A stretch of 64,000 bases of DNA from Gammaproteobacteria bacterium (GTDB taxonomy: Bacteria; Pseudomonadota; Gammaproteobacteria; Pseudomonadales; Pseudohongiellaceae), in assembly GCA_018401885.1 (NCBI GenBank), contig JAGYKB010000004.1, forward strand, positions 1 to 64,000. The letters are read 5' to 3'. The position numbers and the translations under genes were made by a program. Under the pieces are notes generated by a model. It ran no database searches. It worked only from the letters and a program-made list of their open reading frames with translations, and was not told the DNA's origin. Positions within the stretch are counted from its first letter, which is position 1. Each line of letters begins with the position of its first letter. Shown one piece after another: positions 1 through 9,541 of this stretch.

Positions 1-3000
1 GCGTCTACACGGTCATTGTTGCCGGTGGTAAGTTCTTCAAGCTCACAGAAGACGGCTCTTACGCACCCTGGAACGGCACCATAGAAGACCTCACGCCCTT
101 TACAACAAATCAAACGCTAAAGAGCACCAATCGCTTTACCCTGTTAGATGGCAAGATGGCCGAGGCAGGCAGCTACCTCTACTTTGTCGCCTACGGAGTC
201 GAGGGTGAGTCGCGCCTATTGTTTACTCCCGACCCAGCGCAGATAGTCGTGACTGAGTCTGATGTCTTGCCAGACGCCACGACGTCAGTTGCGGCAGAGA
301 CCTTCGAGGCAGAACTCGAGTCAGCCGTAGTTCAGGCAAAATGTATTCTTTGCCATGTTGAGGGCGGTCTTGCACGGAATTCGTCGCTGCAGTTTCAGCG
401 CACGAACACGGCGTCGGCCCTAAACAACTTTGCGTCGCTCTCGGCGTATGTCGACGAGAAAGGGGCTGAGCTGCTGCTCTCTAAAATCACCGGCGGCGAT
501 GGTCACGCAGGCGGGATGCAGCTGAGCCAAGACAGTGAGGGGTATGAGGCGTTTGAGCGGGTGATTGCCGCGATCAACGAGCTGGATAATCCTACGTATT
601 ATGCCTTTAGCGGATCGAGTGCGGGTCCTAGCGCAAGACAGGCAAGCTTCTTGACTGAAGTAACGCTTGAACCACGCGAGTCTACGTTGCGCCGCGCGAC
701 GCTTCTTTTGCAGGGTAGGCTTCCTACCGAGCAAGAAAGCAAGGCGGTGGCATCGGACGCGGCGCTAAGGGTTGCACTACGCAATCTCATGCAGGGGCCT
801 GCGTTTCGGGAGTTTGTGGTTACCAGTGTAAATGACCGCTTGCTTACAGAGGGAACGCCGAGCGCCCTCAATACCGCGTACAGCCACTATTTAAAGCTGC
901 ATAACCTCAAAGCATCAGAGTCGATTAACGATACAGGGTCTACAGTCGAGGGTGAGATACAAGACGACTTGCGGCGCACAAGTGGAGAGCTCGTCGCCTA
1001 CGTTATCGAGAACGAGTTGCCATATTCGGAAATCTTAACCGCCGACTACATGATGATGAATCGCACAATGAACACGTGGCTAGAGGGAACCGCTACGTTT
1101 TCGCCAGACGAAGGAAACGACATTTTTAAGCCGTCGGTGGTTCAGGGTTATTATTACAACAGCGCGCTCGAGGAAGTGGAGTTTCGCGAAAACTCCAACA
1201 GTACCTATCGCGCGATTGGCGAGCCACTGCAAGATTTTCCTCATGCAGGGTTGCTCACCGATTTCGGATTTTTATCGCGTTATCCAACTACTGCGACCAA
1301 CCGTAACCGCGCGCGTGCGCGCTGGACCTTCTATCATTTTCTCGGCATCGACATCGAAAAATCGTCGCAGCGGCCAACCGACGAAGCCTCGCTGAGCGAT
1401 CGTAACAACCCTACGATGAATAACCCCAACTGTACTGTGTGTCATGCACTGCTCGACCCAGTCGCAGGCGCATTTCAAAACTGGGACGACGAAAATTTCT
1501 ATCGTGGCAGTGGCGATGGCCAAGATGCGTTAGATGGTTTTTATAAATATCCTCCCGATGGCACGCCCTCTCCGTACCGTCAGGGTGATCTTTGGTATCG
1601 CGATATGCGCGAGCCTGGTTTGTTCGACAGCAAAATTACTGAACGTCACGCGACGCTTCGATCGCTTGCAGAACTCATTGTTGAAGAGCCGCTTTTTATG
1701 ACCGCGTCCGCCGCGTTCTGGTGGTCTCCGGTATTCGGCAAGCCGCTGCTCGATAAGCCAACCGTCGAGGCAGACAACGGCTATGCCGCAAAGCTCGCTG
1801 CCTACCGTGCACAGCAAGAAGCGATCGAAGGATTTGCCGAGACCCTTTCTTCAGGCCTAAATGCGAAAGACATGCTGGTCGAGATGTTTATGTCACCGTG
1901 GTTTAGCGGTGAAACAGTAACAAGTTACGCGTTTGACAGTGCGCATTTTGAAGCAAAATTTGGCGGTGATCAGTTGCTTACACCTCAGCAGTTAGCCCGT
2001 AAAACCCGTGCGCTAACAGGAGTTGCCTGGCGCACAAATCCCAGACCTAGCGGTGAAGTCGGTTCGAACTACGAAGAGATCGCTGTTTTATTGGGCGGAA
2101 TCGACTCAGAGGCAGTCACTTCGCGCGCCATTGAACTGACACCGACCATGACATCCATTCTGATGACTCATGCTACCGAAAGCGCCTGTATTGCTGTCGC
2201 GAGGCAGTTTGCAAGGCCTGCAGCGGAAAGATCGCTTTTCTCTCTGATCGAAGAATCTACTCAGCCTCAGGTAGACGCCTTCTCTAAACTGACTCTGCCC
2301 TCAAAAAATGAGAAAGATTGGCAAACGGTGGCAATAGAGGCGGAACTTACCCCGGGCCTTAGGGAAGTGGCGCTTACCTTAAGTAATCCAGAATGCGACT
2401 GGAATGGCTCGCAGTGCGTCGAGCAGCGCGTGCTCTGGATCTCTTCGTTGACAGTTATCTCGCCTTCGGGTCAGCGATTGACCTACCAAGGAAACGACAG
2501 CCGACTCTATCCTCCTAATGCGTGGCAAAATGGTGGGAATCAAAACTGTCACACGGGTGGAGATGGGCTAGGTCACTGCTACGGCGGCGGGATTAACTTT
2601 GACTATAACGCGCGCGAAACAGGGAAATATCGCATAGAAGCAGTCTTAGCTGGCCGGCTGATGCCGAGCAAACCGGATTCTCTGGAACTAGCATTTGCGG
2701 TGAAAACACTGGGGTCCATCCTAAGTTTAGACACGCCGAATGCTGCGCTTATAAAGAAACAGATTAGTAAGCTTTACGAGAAACTCCATGGGACGCGCCG
2801 GGCACTCGATTCTGACGAAGTTACACAGGTGTACGAAATATTCGCTGCGGCGCTAATAGCCGAACAAGAAAGCGATGGCTCTGACTGGGAATTTGAAAAC
2901 TGTAACACATGGAAAGACGGTTTTTTCGACTGGGATTTACTTAGCAAAGAAGAAGTCGAATCTTATAAATCGGTGGTACCCGGAGGCGATTGGTACCAAG

Positions 3001-3122
3001 ACGATTGGAGCATTAAGGGGTCGCTTTTACGTGAATTCACGCAGGACCCCCTCGGAACTAAATATGCGTGGACAGCGGTAATGATGTATATGCTGAGCCA
3101 TTACGATTACTTGCACGAATAG
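1..3122 (+). CDS. PSCyt-type (DUF1549/DUF1588-like) c-type cytochrome protein, 3' part
   Basis: The frame is open from base 3, so the gene starts upstream of the window; the first internal ATG is at 156. Two haem-attachment motifs are visible: CILCH at 342-356 and CTVCH at 1431-1445. The first sits in a small domain that ends in a GHAGG motif near 501; the same domain recurs in the protein at 15853. A stretch with TLRRATLLLQGRLPTEQE resembles the PSCyt2/DUF1549 helical region, and NCTVCHALLDPVAGAFQNWD resembles PSCyt3/DUF1588. The C-terminal third contains a Cys-rich, Gly-rich region (about 2390-2640) of possible beta-sandwich type. It lies 29 bp before a DUF1501 gene, the usual partner of such proteins. 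Likely periplasmic or surface-located. The exact role (redox or polymer handling) is unknown. Confidence 0.75.
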   Translation, partial: VYTVIVAGGKFFKLTEDGSYAPWNGTIEDLTPFTTNQTLKSTNRFTLLDGKMAEAGSYLYFVAYGVEGESRLLFTPDPAQIVVTESDVLPDATTSVAAETFEAELESAVVQAKCILCHVEGGLARNSSLQFQRTNTASALNNFASLSAYVDEKGAELLLSKITGGDGHAGGMQLSQDSEGYEAFERVIAAINELDNPTYYAFSGSSAGPSARQASFLTEVTLEPRESTLRRATLLLQGRLPTEQESKAVASDAALRVALRNLMQGPAFREFVVTSVNDRLLTEGTPSALNTAYSHYLKLHNLKASESINDTGSTVEGEIQDDLRRTSGELVAYVIENELPYSEILTADYMMMNRTMNTWLEGTATFSPDEGNDIFKPSVVQGYYYNSALEEVEFRENSNSTYRAIGEPLQDFPHAGLLTDFGFLSRYPTTATNRNRARARWTFYHFLGIDIEKSSQRPTDEASLSDRNNPTMNNPNCTVCHALLDPVAGAFQNWDDENFYRGSGDGQDALDGFYKYPPDGTPSPYRQGDLWYRDMREPGLFDSKITERHATLRSLAELIVEEPLFMTASAAFWWSPVFGKPLLDKPTVEADNGYAAKLAAYRAQQEAIEGFAETLSSGLNAKDMLVEMFMSPWFSGETVTSYAFDSAHFEAKFGGDQLLTPQQLARKTRALTGVAWRTNPRPSGEVGSNYEEIAVLLGGIDSEAVTSRAIELTPTMTSILMTHATESACIAVARQFARPAAERSLFSLIEESTQPQVDAFSKLTLPSKNEKDWQTVAIEAELTPGLREVALTLSNPECDWNGSQCVEQRVLWISSLTVISPSGQRLTYQGNDSRLYPPNAWQNGGNQNCHTGGDGLGHCYGGGINFDYNARETGKYRIEAVLAGRLMPSKPDSLELAFAVKTLGSILSLDTPNAALIKKQISKLYEKLHGTRRALDSDEVTQVYEIFAAALIAEQESDGSDWEFENCNTWKDGFFDWDLLSKEEVESYKSVVPGGDWYQDDWSIKGSLLREFTQDPLGTKYAWTAVMMYMLSHYDYLHE

Positions 3123-3151
3123 AGCAGCGTGAGATTAGAAACAGGTAAAGT

Positions 3152-4411
3152 ATGAAAACAAGACGTGATTTTCTAAAGCTAGCTTCTCTTGCTCCCTTCG
3201 CAACGGCATTTCCATTGCTCGGCGAGGCGGCAACGCCTTTTGGTGGCAAGTTTGTGGTTACGGTGCAGGCGCGTGGTGCATGGGACGTGACCTGCTTTTG
3301 CGATCCAAAAGAGAATCAACGCGGTGAGCCAGCGATCACGGCGTGGTCTACTAACAACGAAACACAAACCAGCGGAAATATTAAGTACGCGCCGTTTGCA
3401 AACAACGAGGCTTTCTTTAAGAAATACGCAGATCGCATGCTCGTCATAAACGGCGTCGATTCCCTCACCAACTCACACTCAATTGGTGAAACTGTCAATT
3501 GGAGTGGGCGAACAGCATTGGGCTATCCCACGCTAACGGCTATGTACTCGGCAGCTTATGCACCCAATCTGCCAATGTCGTATGTCACCTTTGGCGGTTT
3601 CAACCGCACTGAAAACTTAGTGCGAGCAACGCAACTTGGTTGGTCTGTAAACAGCATCGGCGAGCTTCTGCGTCCGAATTACGCCAACGACAGGCCAATG
3701 ATTAAGTCGGAGCTTTGGTCGTTGGTAAAGCAGCTGCACAAGAACGACACGCAGGCGCTAATCGAATCGGCTCCATTAACGGCCGGTAATCGCAGCGCGC
3801 GTGAGGCCTACTTAAGCTCACTCAAAAACATGGATCCCCTTAGCGAGTTTGCAGAGATGCTGCCAGCAGACGATGAGTGGGAGCCGAATGGCATGAACGG
3901 CAACTTTAAGCAGCAGGCCCAATTCACCATTGCCGCATTTAAAGCGGGTGTCAGTGCCACCGCTGATCTCAGCCAGGGCGGTTTTGATAGTCATGAAGAC
4001 AACGATTTAGAGCAAACGACTAACCTGAATGAGCTTACGGAAGGAATCGATTATCTCTGGGAAGCGGCCGAGGAGGCCGGTATCGCGGACCGTCTGCTCG
4101 TAATTGTTGGCAGTGATTTCTCACGGACGCCGTATTACAACTCTGCTCAAGGAAAGGATCATTGGTCGGTTGGCAGCTATATCATTATGGAGAAAGGTAA
4201 GCGTTATACCAATCGCTATGTCGATGGCTCTGACGAAGGGCAGAATGCGGTAAAAATAGATCCTGCAACACTTAAACGTTCAACTTTTGGCACCAAACTT
4301 GTAACCAGCCACGTGCATACCGCACTGCGTGAGTACCTCGGGCTGGACAACAAAGCGCTTGTGAGCTCATTTCCATTTAACGATGACCAAAGGTTCAGTT
4401 TTTTTATCTAG
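3152..4411 (+). CDS. DUF1501 family protein with Tat signal
   Basis: The 419-residue product begins MKTRRDFLKLAS, a textbook twin-arginine signal (T-R-R-D-F-L-K) followed by a short hydrophobic stretch and a probable cleavage near GEA. It should therefore be exported folded to the periplasm. The body matches the DUF1501 (sulfatase-like fold) pattern: SQGGFDSHEDN about two-thirds along and VGSDFSRTPYYN followed by DHW near the C terminus, which supply possible metal ligands. DUF1501 proteins commonly pair with PSCyt/DUF1588 cytochrome proteins, as here. The biochemical function of the pair is not established. Confidence 0.85.
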   Translation: MKTRRDFLKLASLAPFATAFPLLGEAATPFGGKFVVTVQARGAWDVTCFCDPKENQRGEPAITAWSTNNETQTSGNIKYAPFANNEAFFKKYADRMLVINGVDSLTNSHSIGETVNWSGRTALGYPTLTAMYSAAYAPNLPMSYVTFGGFNRTENLVRATQLGWSVNSIGELLRPNYANDRPMIKSELWSLVKQLHKNDTQALIESAPLTAGNRSAREAYLSSLKNMDPLSEFAEMLPADDEWEPNGMNGNFKQQAQFTIAAFKAGVSATADLSQGGFDSHEDNDLEQTTNLNELTEGIDYLWEAAEEAGIADRLLVIVGSDFSRTPYYNSAQGKDHWSVGSYIIMEKGKRYTNRYVDGSDEGQNAVKIDPATLKRSTFGTKLVTSHVHTALREYLGLDNKALVSSFPFNDDQRFSFFI

Positions 4412-4499
4412 TCTAAAAAAGCGCCTGATGTCCATCCTTCCTGTTAGAATCAGCGCCGAGGTACGCCTCTCCCTTTACTGATTCACAGGATGCCGCCCC

Positions 4500-6257
4500 A
4501 TGCCCAACATCATCCTAGGCCTCGCCGGCGCTATTGGCCACGACCCTGCGGCTGCGTTGTATATCGACGGCGAGTTGGTTGCGGCCTGCGAAGAGGAGCG
4601 CTTCATTCGGCGGAAACACGCGCGCGAAGCAGCGCCCTATCTGGCCGCTCGCGCCTGTATGCGGATTGGCGGCGTGCGCGGACAAGATGTCACTCAGGTC
4701 GCTATTCCTTTCGCGCCCATAAGTCTGTTTACCAAAGCGCGGTGGCATTATGCCTACCGCCATTGGTATGCTCCCGACCGCGCGATCGACAGCGTGCTCA
4801 ATGGCAATCGTCGCTATCGCCGCTATCGCCGCGATCTGTCGAGTCTTCTCGACAAGCTACACATTCCTGCCGCATCCTCACAGGTCATTCCTGTTCAGCA
4901 TCAGCTTGCCCACGCTGCAAGCGCGACACTGATCAATCCTTATGAAGGTCGCACACCAATATTCTGTAGCGACGCGAAAGGTGAGTATTCGGCGATCTTC
5001 TTAGGCTATGCCGAGGCTGGAAAAATTGTCCGCGTGAAGGAATTCTATAATCCCGATTCGCTTGCAGGTATGTATGCGGCGCTAACCGATTATCTCGGCT
5101 TCGAGGCTCTCGACGGTGAGTTTAAAGTGATGGGCATCGCTCCATTTGGTGATCCTAATAAATACGATCTTACCTCGCTCGCGAAATTCAACGGCCGTCG
5201 CCTTAAGATCAATAATCACTTGGTAGGCACAGTGGGGATCCGTCGATATAAGGCCCAGTCGAAGGGGCATTACTTCAGCAGGCAGCTGGTAGAAATGCTC
5301 GGCCCACGCCGAGTGGGAAACTTAATCGACGACCCTTACGTACATTACGCGGCTGCTATTCAGGCACTGTACGAGGACCTCGCCGTTAGAATAGTGAAGA
5401 GCTATTTGGGTGACATGATTCACGAAACCGGTCGTCTTGCAGTGGCCGGAACAAGTTCGCTGAATATTCGACTCAACCAAAAACTAGGCGAGATCGACGG
5501 CGTCAAAGAATTGCTCATTAATCCCGCAAGCGGCGATGCGGGGACCGCGATCGGCGCGGCGGCGTTTGCCGCATCAAAGCAGGAAACGCAGCTCAAGCCA
5601 GCGACGCATTTTTTTACTGGGCCAAAATTTACGCGCAATCAATGCGTCGAGGCTTGCAAAGGGCATCGAGAAAAACCGGTATGGGAAATCCTAGATGACC
5701 CACATGCAAAAGCAGTGGAACTTCTACAGCAAGGCGAGGTGATTGGCTGGTTCCGTGGGCGCATGGAATTTGGCGCTCGCGCGCTCGGCAATCGCAGCAT
5801 TCTCGCAGATCCCTCACAGCCCGATATCGCGAAGCGCATTAACAAACTCGTTAAATTTCGTGAGAGCTGGCGGCCTTTTTCGGCGAGCCTCCTCGAAAGT
5901 GCAGCCGATGACTATATCGATCGCGGCAACTTACAGTCCTACGACGAGGCGATGGCGTTGAGCGTGAAAACAACTGCTAAGTTTCGCGAAACGTATCCCG
6001 ACATTGTGCACGTAGACGGCACTGCACGCCTGCAAGTAGTACGCGATGAGAACAACGCAGATCTTCACAATCTGCTCAGTCTATTTGCCGACGCAACTGG
6101 CCAACGACTGCTCATCAATACCGCGCTTAACCGTCCTGGTGAGGCGCTGGTTTGCACGCCCGAAGACGCGCTGAACGCATTTCACGGTACCGATCTAAAT
6201 TATCTCATTTTGGGCGATCTGTTGGTGAGTAAGCGGGAAGAGGTTGATGACTGGTAG
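4500..6257 (+). CDS. NodU/CmcH-family carbamoyltransferase
   Basis: The 585-residue product has the two-domain layout of O-carbamoyltransferases. The N-terminal Kae1-like part has GHDPAAAL near the start, EEERFIRRKH, and the metal-binding HQLAHAASA motif (about residue 140). The C-terminal part has WFRGRMEFGARALGNRSI and RPFSASLL, family signatures. Such enzymes move a carbamoyl group from carbamoyl phosphate to a hydroxyl of a sugar or other small molecule. The neighbours are a membrane protein and hldE, so a surface polysaccharide substrate is plausible but inferred. A start at 4500 with AGGA 12 nt upstream is preferred. The gene lies 88 bp after the DUF1501 gene and converges on the membrane protein downstream. 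Confidence 0.85.
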   Translation: MPNIILGLAGAIGHDPAAALYIDGELVAACEEERFIRRKHAREAAPYLAARACMRIGGVRGQDVTQVAIPFAPISLFTKARWHYAYRHWYAPDRAIDSVLNGNRRYRRYRRDLSSLLDKLHIPAASSQVIPVQHQLAHAASATLINPYEGRTPIFCSDAKGEYSAIFLGYAEAGKIVRVKEFYNPDSLAGMYAALTDYLGFEALDGEFKVMGIAPFGDPNKYDLTSLAKFNGRRLKINNHLVGTVGIRRYKAQSKGHYFSRQLVEMLGPRRVGNLIDDPYVHYAAAIQALYEDLAVRIVKSYLGDMIHETGRLAVAGTSSLNIRLNQKLGEIDGVKELLINPASGDAGTAIGAAAFAASKQETQLKPATHFFTGPKFTRNQCVEACKGHREKPVWEILDDPHAKAVELLQQGEVIGWFRGRMEFGARALGNRSILADPSQPDIAKRINKLVKFRESWRPFSASLLESAADDYIDRGNLQSYDEAMALSVKTTAKFRETYPDIVHVDGTARLQVVRDENNADLHNLLSLFADATGQRLLINTALNRPGEALVCTPEDALNAFHGTDLNYLILGDLLVSKREEVDDW

Positions 6258-6283
6258 GCGCTCTTCTATGCGTTTTACACGCG

Positions 6284-7852
6284 TTAAAGCCGGCGATAGA
6301 TGCCAATGCGAGGTGACTGCGCCGGAAAACTAATCACACCTTCGGCCTCACCATTTTCAACAAGCTGCTCCAAAGTCTCGCGCATCTGCGTGTTAAGCTC
6401 GATGACCAGAAGCGTATTTCTGCTGGTCTCTCTCAACGTTTGTAGTGAAAAATACCGTGGCGTTTTGTCGTAGGCCTCAACGCGTTCGCTCGCGTAGGCC
6501 AGCGTGTGATTATTGGTCAGCAAAGGCGCGGTTGTGTCGTTGCTCTTAACCCAATCGATAGAATCGTCAAGAAAGGTTTTGCGCTCGCCAAAGCTTACAA
6601 ACGAATCTATTAAACAGTAGACAAAAAGCAGTACGACCGCGACGCCGATGCGGCGACCACGCATCGCCTCGAGCGCGCGATAGAGCAGTAGCGGGATAAG
6701 CAAAGCGACCAATAGACTTAGCAACATGCCGTAGCGTGCAGAAACAAAGCGCGTCACCAACACAAAGCCAATGAGAATACCGAGATTAATCAGCGCAAAC
6801 CCTGTGACTAAAATCAGGGCATTCTTCTCGACGCCGAGCGTGCTCGCTAACCCACCAGACCTTTTCTGATGGCGATCTCGCCATGCCTTTGCCAAGGCGA
6901 GACCGATAACGGTGAGATACGGTAACCCAACCGCCGAGGTCATACTCACAGCGAGAATACTGAGCAGCCCGACAATAAGAAAAACAGGTAAATAGTCGCC
7001 AGAATAAACCTCAGCATGTTCGCCAAATAAGACACCGCTTAATGCGGCGCGCTGGGTTTCGTCAGGTGAAAATGTCGCTTCTATAAACGGCGCGTAGGTC
7101 GCAACGAATCTGCCTAACAGGGCGAGCATATCGACGCCCGCTGCGAGACAGGCGGCGAGCGCAAGGATTCCAAGCGCACCTAGCGCAAGGCTCACGCGAA
7201 GCGCATCGCCAACTCGCCGCTTGTCCCTGTGATCGCGAACGAAGCAAAACAGCAGCGGCGTGACAATTAGATAACCGAGCGCCTCGGCGCGAAACGCAAA
7301 GGCGAAGAGCAGCGCGACAAAAAAAACCAGTAGCCTAAACCAGAACTGAGATGAGCGCGCCGGCATGCGTACGGCGACTATAAGCTGCTGAAGTCCTAAT
7401 AGCATAAACGCCCAATACCCGACGTCGCGGATGAGCATCGAACGGTATTCATTAAGCTGTGGGTAGAGCAGCACGGTGACTGCTGCGAGAAAGAGTATCG
7501 CGCTTCGACGCTTGGGTTCGGCACTGCGAACGAGTTCGCCTGCGACCGAGACGAAGCTCACCGCGAGCAGCGAATAAAGCAGCGCATTGAGCACTCGGCC
7601 TGCGGTGAATAAATCGAGGTCTATATAAATGAAATGCGCGAATAGAACCGAGTAGGTTGCCCACGGATAATACGCGTAGGCGGCGGCGAGGCCCTCATGC
7701 AGCATGATATCGGCGACACGCACATAGGTGTAGGCGTCGTCGTTGGGACGCTCGCCGAGCGACAGCACGTAGCCTGCGATCAGCAGCGACCCGATCAGTG
7801 CAAAAATGCGCGGATGCTGGCGAAGCCAGTTGAGTGCGGGTTGATCGAGCAT
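6284..7852 (-). CDS. multi-pass membrane protein, possible GT-C glycosyltransferase
   Basis: The 522-residue product has about ten hydrophobic segments through residue 430 and a soluble C-terminal tail of about 90 residues. The first periplasmic loop carries ERPNDDAYTYVRVADIMLHE, and an acidic pair in that loop is typical of GT-C enzymes (GT39/ArnT-like) that use lipid-linked sugars. No family signature is strong enough to name a substrate. It is divergent from hldE and convergent with the carbamoyltransferase, which fits a role in envelope glycan assembly. A polysaccharide polymerase or an uncharacterised membrane protein is also possible. Confidence 0.55.
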   Translation of the reverse strand: MLDQPALNWLRQHPRIFALIGSLLIAGYVLSLGERPNDDAYTYVRVADIMLHEGLAAAYAYYPWATYSVLFAHFIYIDLDLFTAGRVLNALLYSLLAVSFVSVAGELVRSAEPKRRSAILFLAAVTVLLYPQLNEYRSMLIRDVGYWAFMLLGLQQLIVAVRMPARSSQFWFRLLVFFVALLFAFAFRAEALGYLIVTPLLFCFVRDHRDKRRVGDALRVSLALGALGILALAACLAAGVDMLALLGRFVATYAPFIEATFSPDETQRAALSGVLFGEHAEVYSGDYLPVFLIVGLLSILAVSMTSAVGLPYLTVIGLALAKAWRDRHQKRSGGLASTLGVEKNALILVTGFALINLGILIGFVLVTRFVSARYGMLLSLLVALLIPLLLYRALEAMRGRRIGVAVVLLFVYCLIDSFVSFGERKTFLDDSIDWVKSNDTTAPLLTNNHTLAYASERVEAYDKTPRYFSLQTLRETSRNTLLVIELNTQMRETLEQLVENGEAEGVISFPAQSPRIGIYRRL

Positions 7853-8110
7853 GGTCGCGCGCGTCCTCGAGGGTTTGATAAGCGATGGTCAGGCTGTGTC
7901 TTACTAACTGATTACGCGCAAGCATAAGGCCCTGCGTAGGCAAGTTGAGCGTGAACCATGGCATTACGAGTCATGATTGTAGCAGAGCGCAGGGGCGCGA
8001 CCACCCATTGCGGCTATGCTAGACTCTGAAAAAATTTCCCAGCGCGCGGTGATGCCGCCCTAAGGAAATAAAATAGACGAGACAAAGCAGAAACCGTGGA
8101 GAAGGCAGCC

Positions 8111-9535
8111 ATGCCGCAATCGATGCCCCCTTTTCAAACCGCTCGCGTGCTTGTTGTAGGCGATGTGATGCTCGACCGCTATTACCATGGCTCGGCGACG
8201 CGCATTTCGCCCGAGGCGCCGGTGCCCGTGGTGCGCGTCAATAATCAAGAAGACCGCCCGGGTGGCGCGGGTAACGTGGCGCTAAATATCGCGGCTCTCG
8301 GCGGAGCGGCGACGCTCGTTGGCGTGGTCGGCGCCGATGCGACGGCCAAAGACCTAGGCTCGCGCCTCGCTGCGGCAGGCGTGCGCTGTGAGTTTTTAGA
8401 ATCGGCCGACAAGCCGACCATCACCAAGCTGCGCGTGATTAGCCAGCATCAGCAGTTGCTGCGCATGGATTTCGAGCAGCAGTTTGACGCAGCCGATGTA
8501 GCAGACCTCGGCGCGCGTTTCGAAGCGATGCTCGACAACGCGCAGGTCGTGATCGTCTCTGACTATGCGAAGGGCGCGCTGCAGGACGTTCCGAGTTTAA
8601 TCAACGCGGCGAAGGCAAAGGGCAAGCCGGTGATCGTCGATCCTAAAGGTAGCGACTTCGAGAAATACCGCGGCGCGACGCTGATTACACCCAACCTGCT
8701 CGAATTCGAGACAGTCGTCGGGGCGTGTGCCAACGAGAAGGAGCTGGTCGAAAAGGGCCTCGCGCTCATGCTAAAGCTCGACTTAGAGGCGATCCTCATT
8801 ACCCGCGGCGAAAACGGCATGACGCTGCTTCGCCCAGATTCCCCCGAACTGCATCTGCCTGCACGCGCACAAGAAGTCTTTGATGTTACCGGTGCCGGCG
8901 ACACTGTGATCTCGGTGCTCGCGGCAAGTCTCGCAGCAGGCGAAGGGTTTGCCGAGGCGACGGCGCTCGCTAATCTTGCGGCGAGCCTCGCGGTCGGTAA
9001 GCTCGGCACTGCTGCTATCAGTGGCCCCGAACTGCGCCGCGCGTTGCATCAGCTGCAGGCATCTGGCCGAGGCGTAATGAGCGCAGAGCAGCTGCGCATC
9101 GCCGTCGAAGACGCGCGAGCCCACGGCGAGCGCATGGTGTTTACCAACGGGTGTTTCGACATCATTCACGCCGGCCACGTCGGCTATCTTGCCGAGGCGA
9201 AGAAGCTCGGCGATCGCCTGATCGTCGCGATAAACGACGACGCCTCGGTGCATCGTTTGAAGGGTGCGGGTCGGCCTATAAATCCTGTCGAACGACGTCT
9301 GGCTGTGCTCGCTGGACTCGAGGCAGTCGATTGGGTCGTAAGTTTTTCCGAAGACACGCCCGAGAACTTACTTCGCCAACTTAACCCCGATGTGCTCGTC
9401 AAAGGCGGCGACTATTCGATAGATCAAGTCGTGGGCGGCGAGTACGTCCTGTCCTACGGCGGCGAGGTAAAGTCACTTGAATTTCTTGACGACTGCTCAA
9501 CCTCGGCGATCGTGGAAAAAATGCGGGAGGGATAG
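8111..9535 (+). CDS. hldE: bifunctional heptose 7-phosphate kinase / heptose 1-phosphate adenylyltransferase
   Basis: HldE makes ADP-heptose for the LPS inner core. Residues 1-315 form a ribokinase-like (PfkB) kinase: [17 protein letters not shown] near the sugar site and FDVTGAGDT as the anion hole and catalytic loop. Residues about 335-474 form the nucleotidyltransferase with [16 protein letters not shown] (HxGH). The length of 474 is normal for the family. An upstream in-frame GTG at 8096 is possible, but the ATG at 8111 has GGAG nine bases before it and gives MPQSMPPF, so 8111 is chosen. The gene ends 6 bp before the convergent flavoprotein gene. Confidence 0.95.
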   Translation: MPQSMPPFQTARVLVVGDVMLDRYYHGSATRISPEAPVPVVRVNNQEDRPGGAGNVALNIAALGGAATLVGVVGADATAKDLGSRLAAAGVRCEFLESADKPTITKLRVISQHQQLLRMDFEQQFDAADVADLGARFEAMLDNAQVVIVSDYAKGALQDVPSLINAAKAKGKPVIVDPKGSDFEKYRGATLITPNLLEFETVVGACANEKELVEKGLALMLKLDLEAILITRGENGMTLLRPDSPELHLPARAQEVFDVTGAGDTVISVLAASLAAGEGFAEATALANLAASLAVGKLGTAAISGPELRRALHQLQASGRGVMSAEQLRIAVEDARAHGERMVFTNGCFDIIHAGHVGYLAEAKKLGDRLIVAINDDASVHRLKGAGRPINPVERRLAVLAGLEAVDWVVSFSEDTPENLLRQLNPDVLVKGGDYSIDQVVGGEYVLSYGGEVKSLEFLDDCSTSAIVEKMREG

Positions 9536-9541
9536 GTCTAC

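Noticed and set aside
2500-2600. Third haem motif in the first protein (Cys/His/Gly-rich NCHTGG..GHCYGG)
   Set aside because: No CxxCH spacing is present, so covalent haem attachment is not supported.
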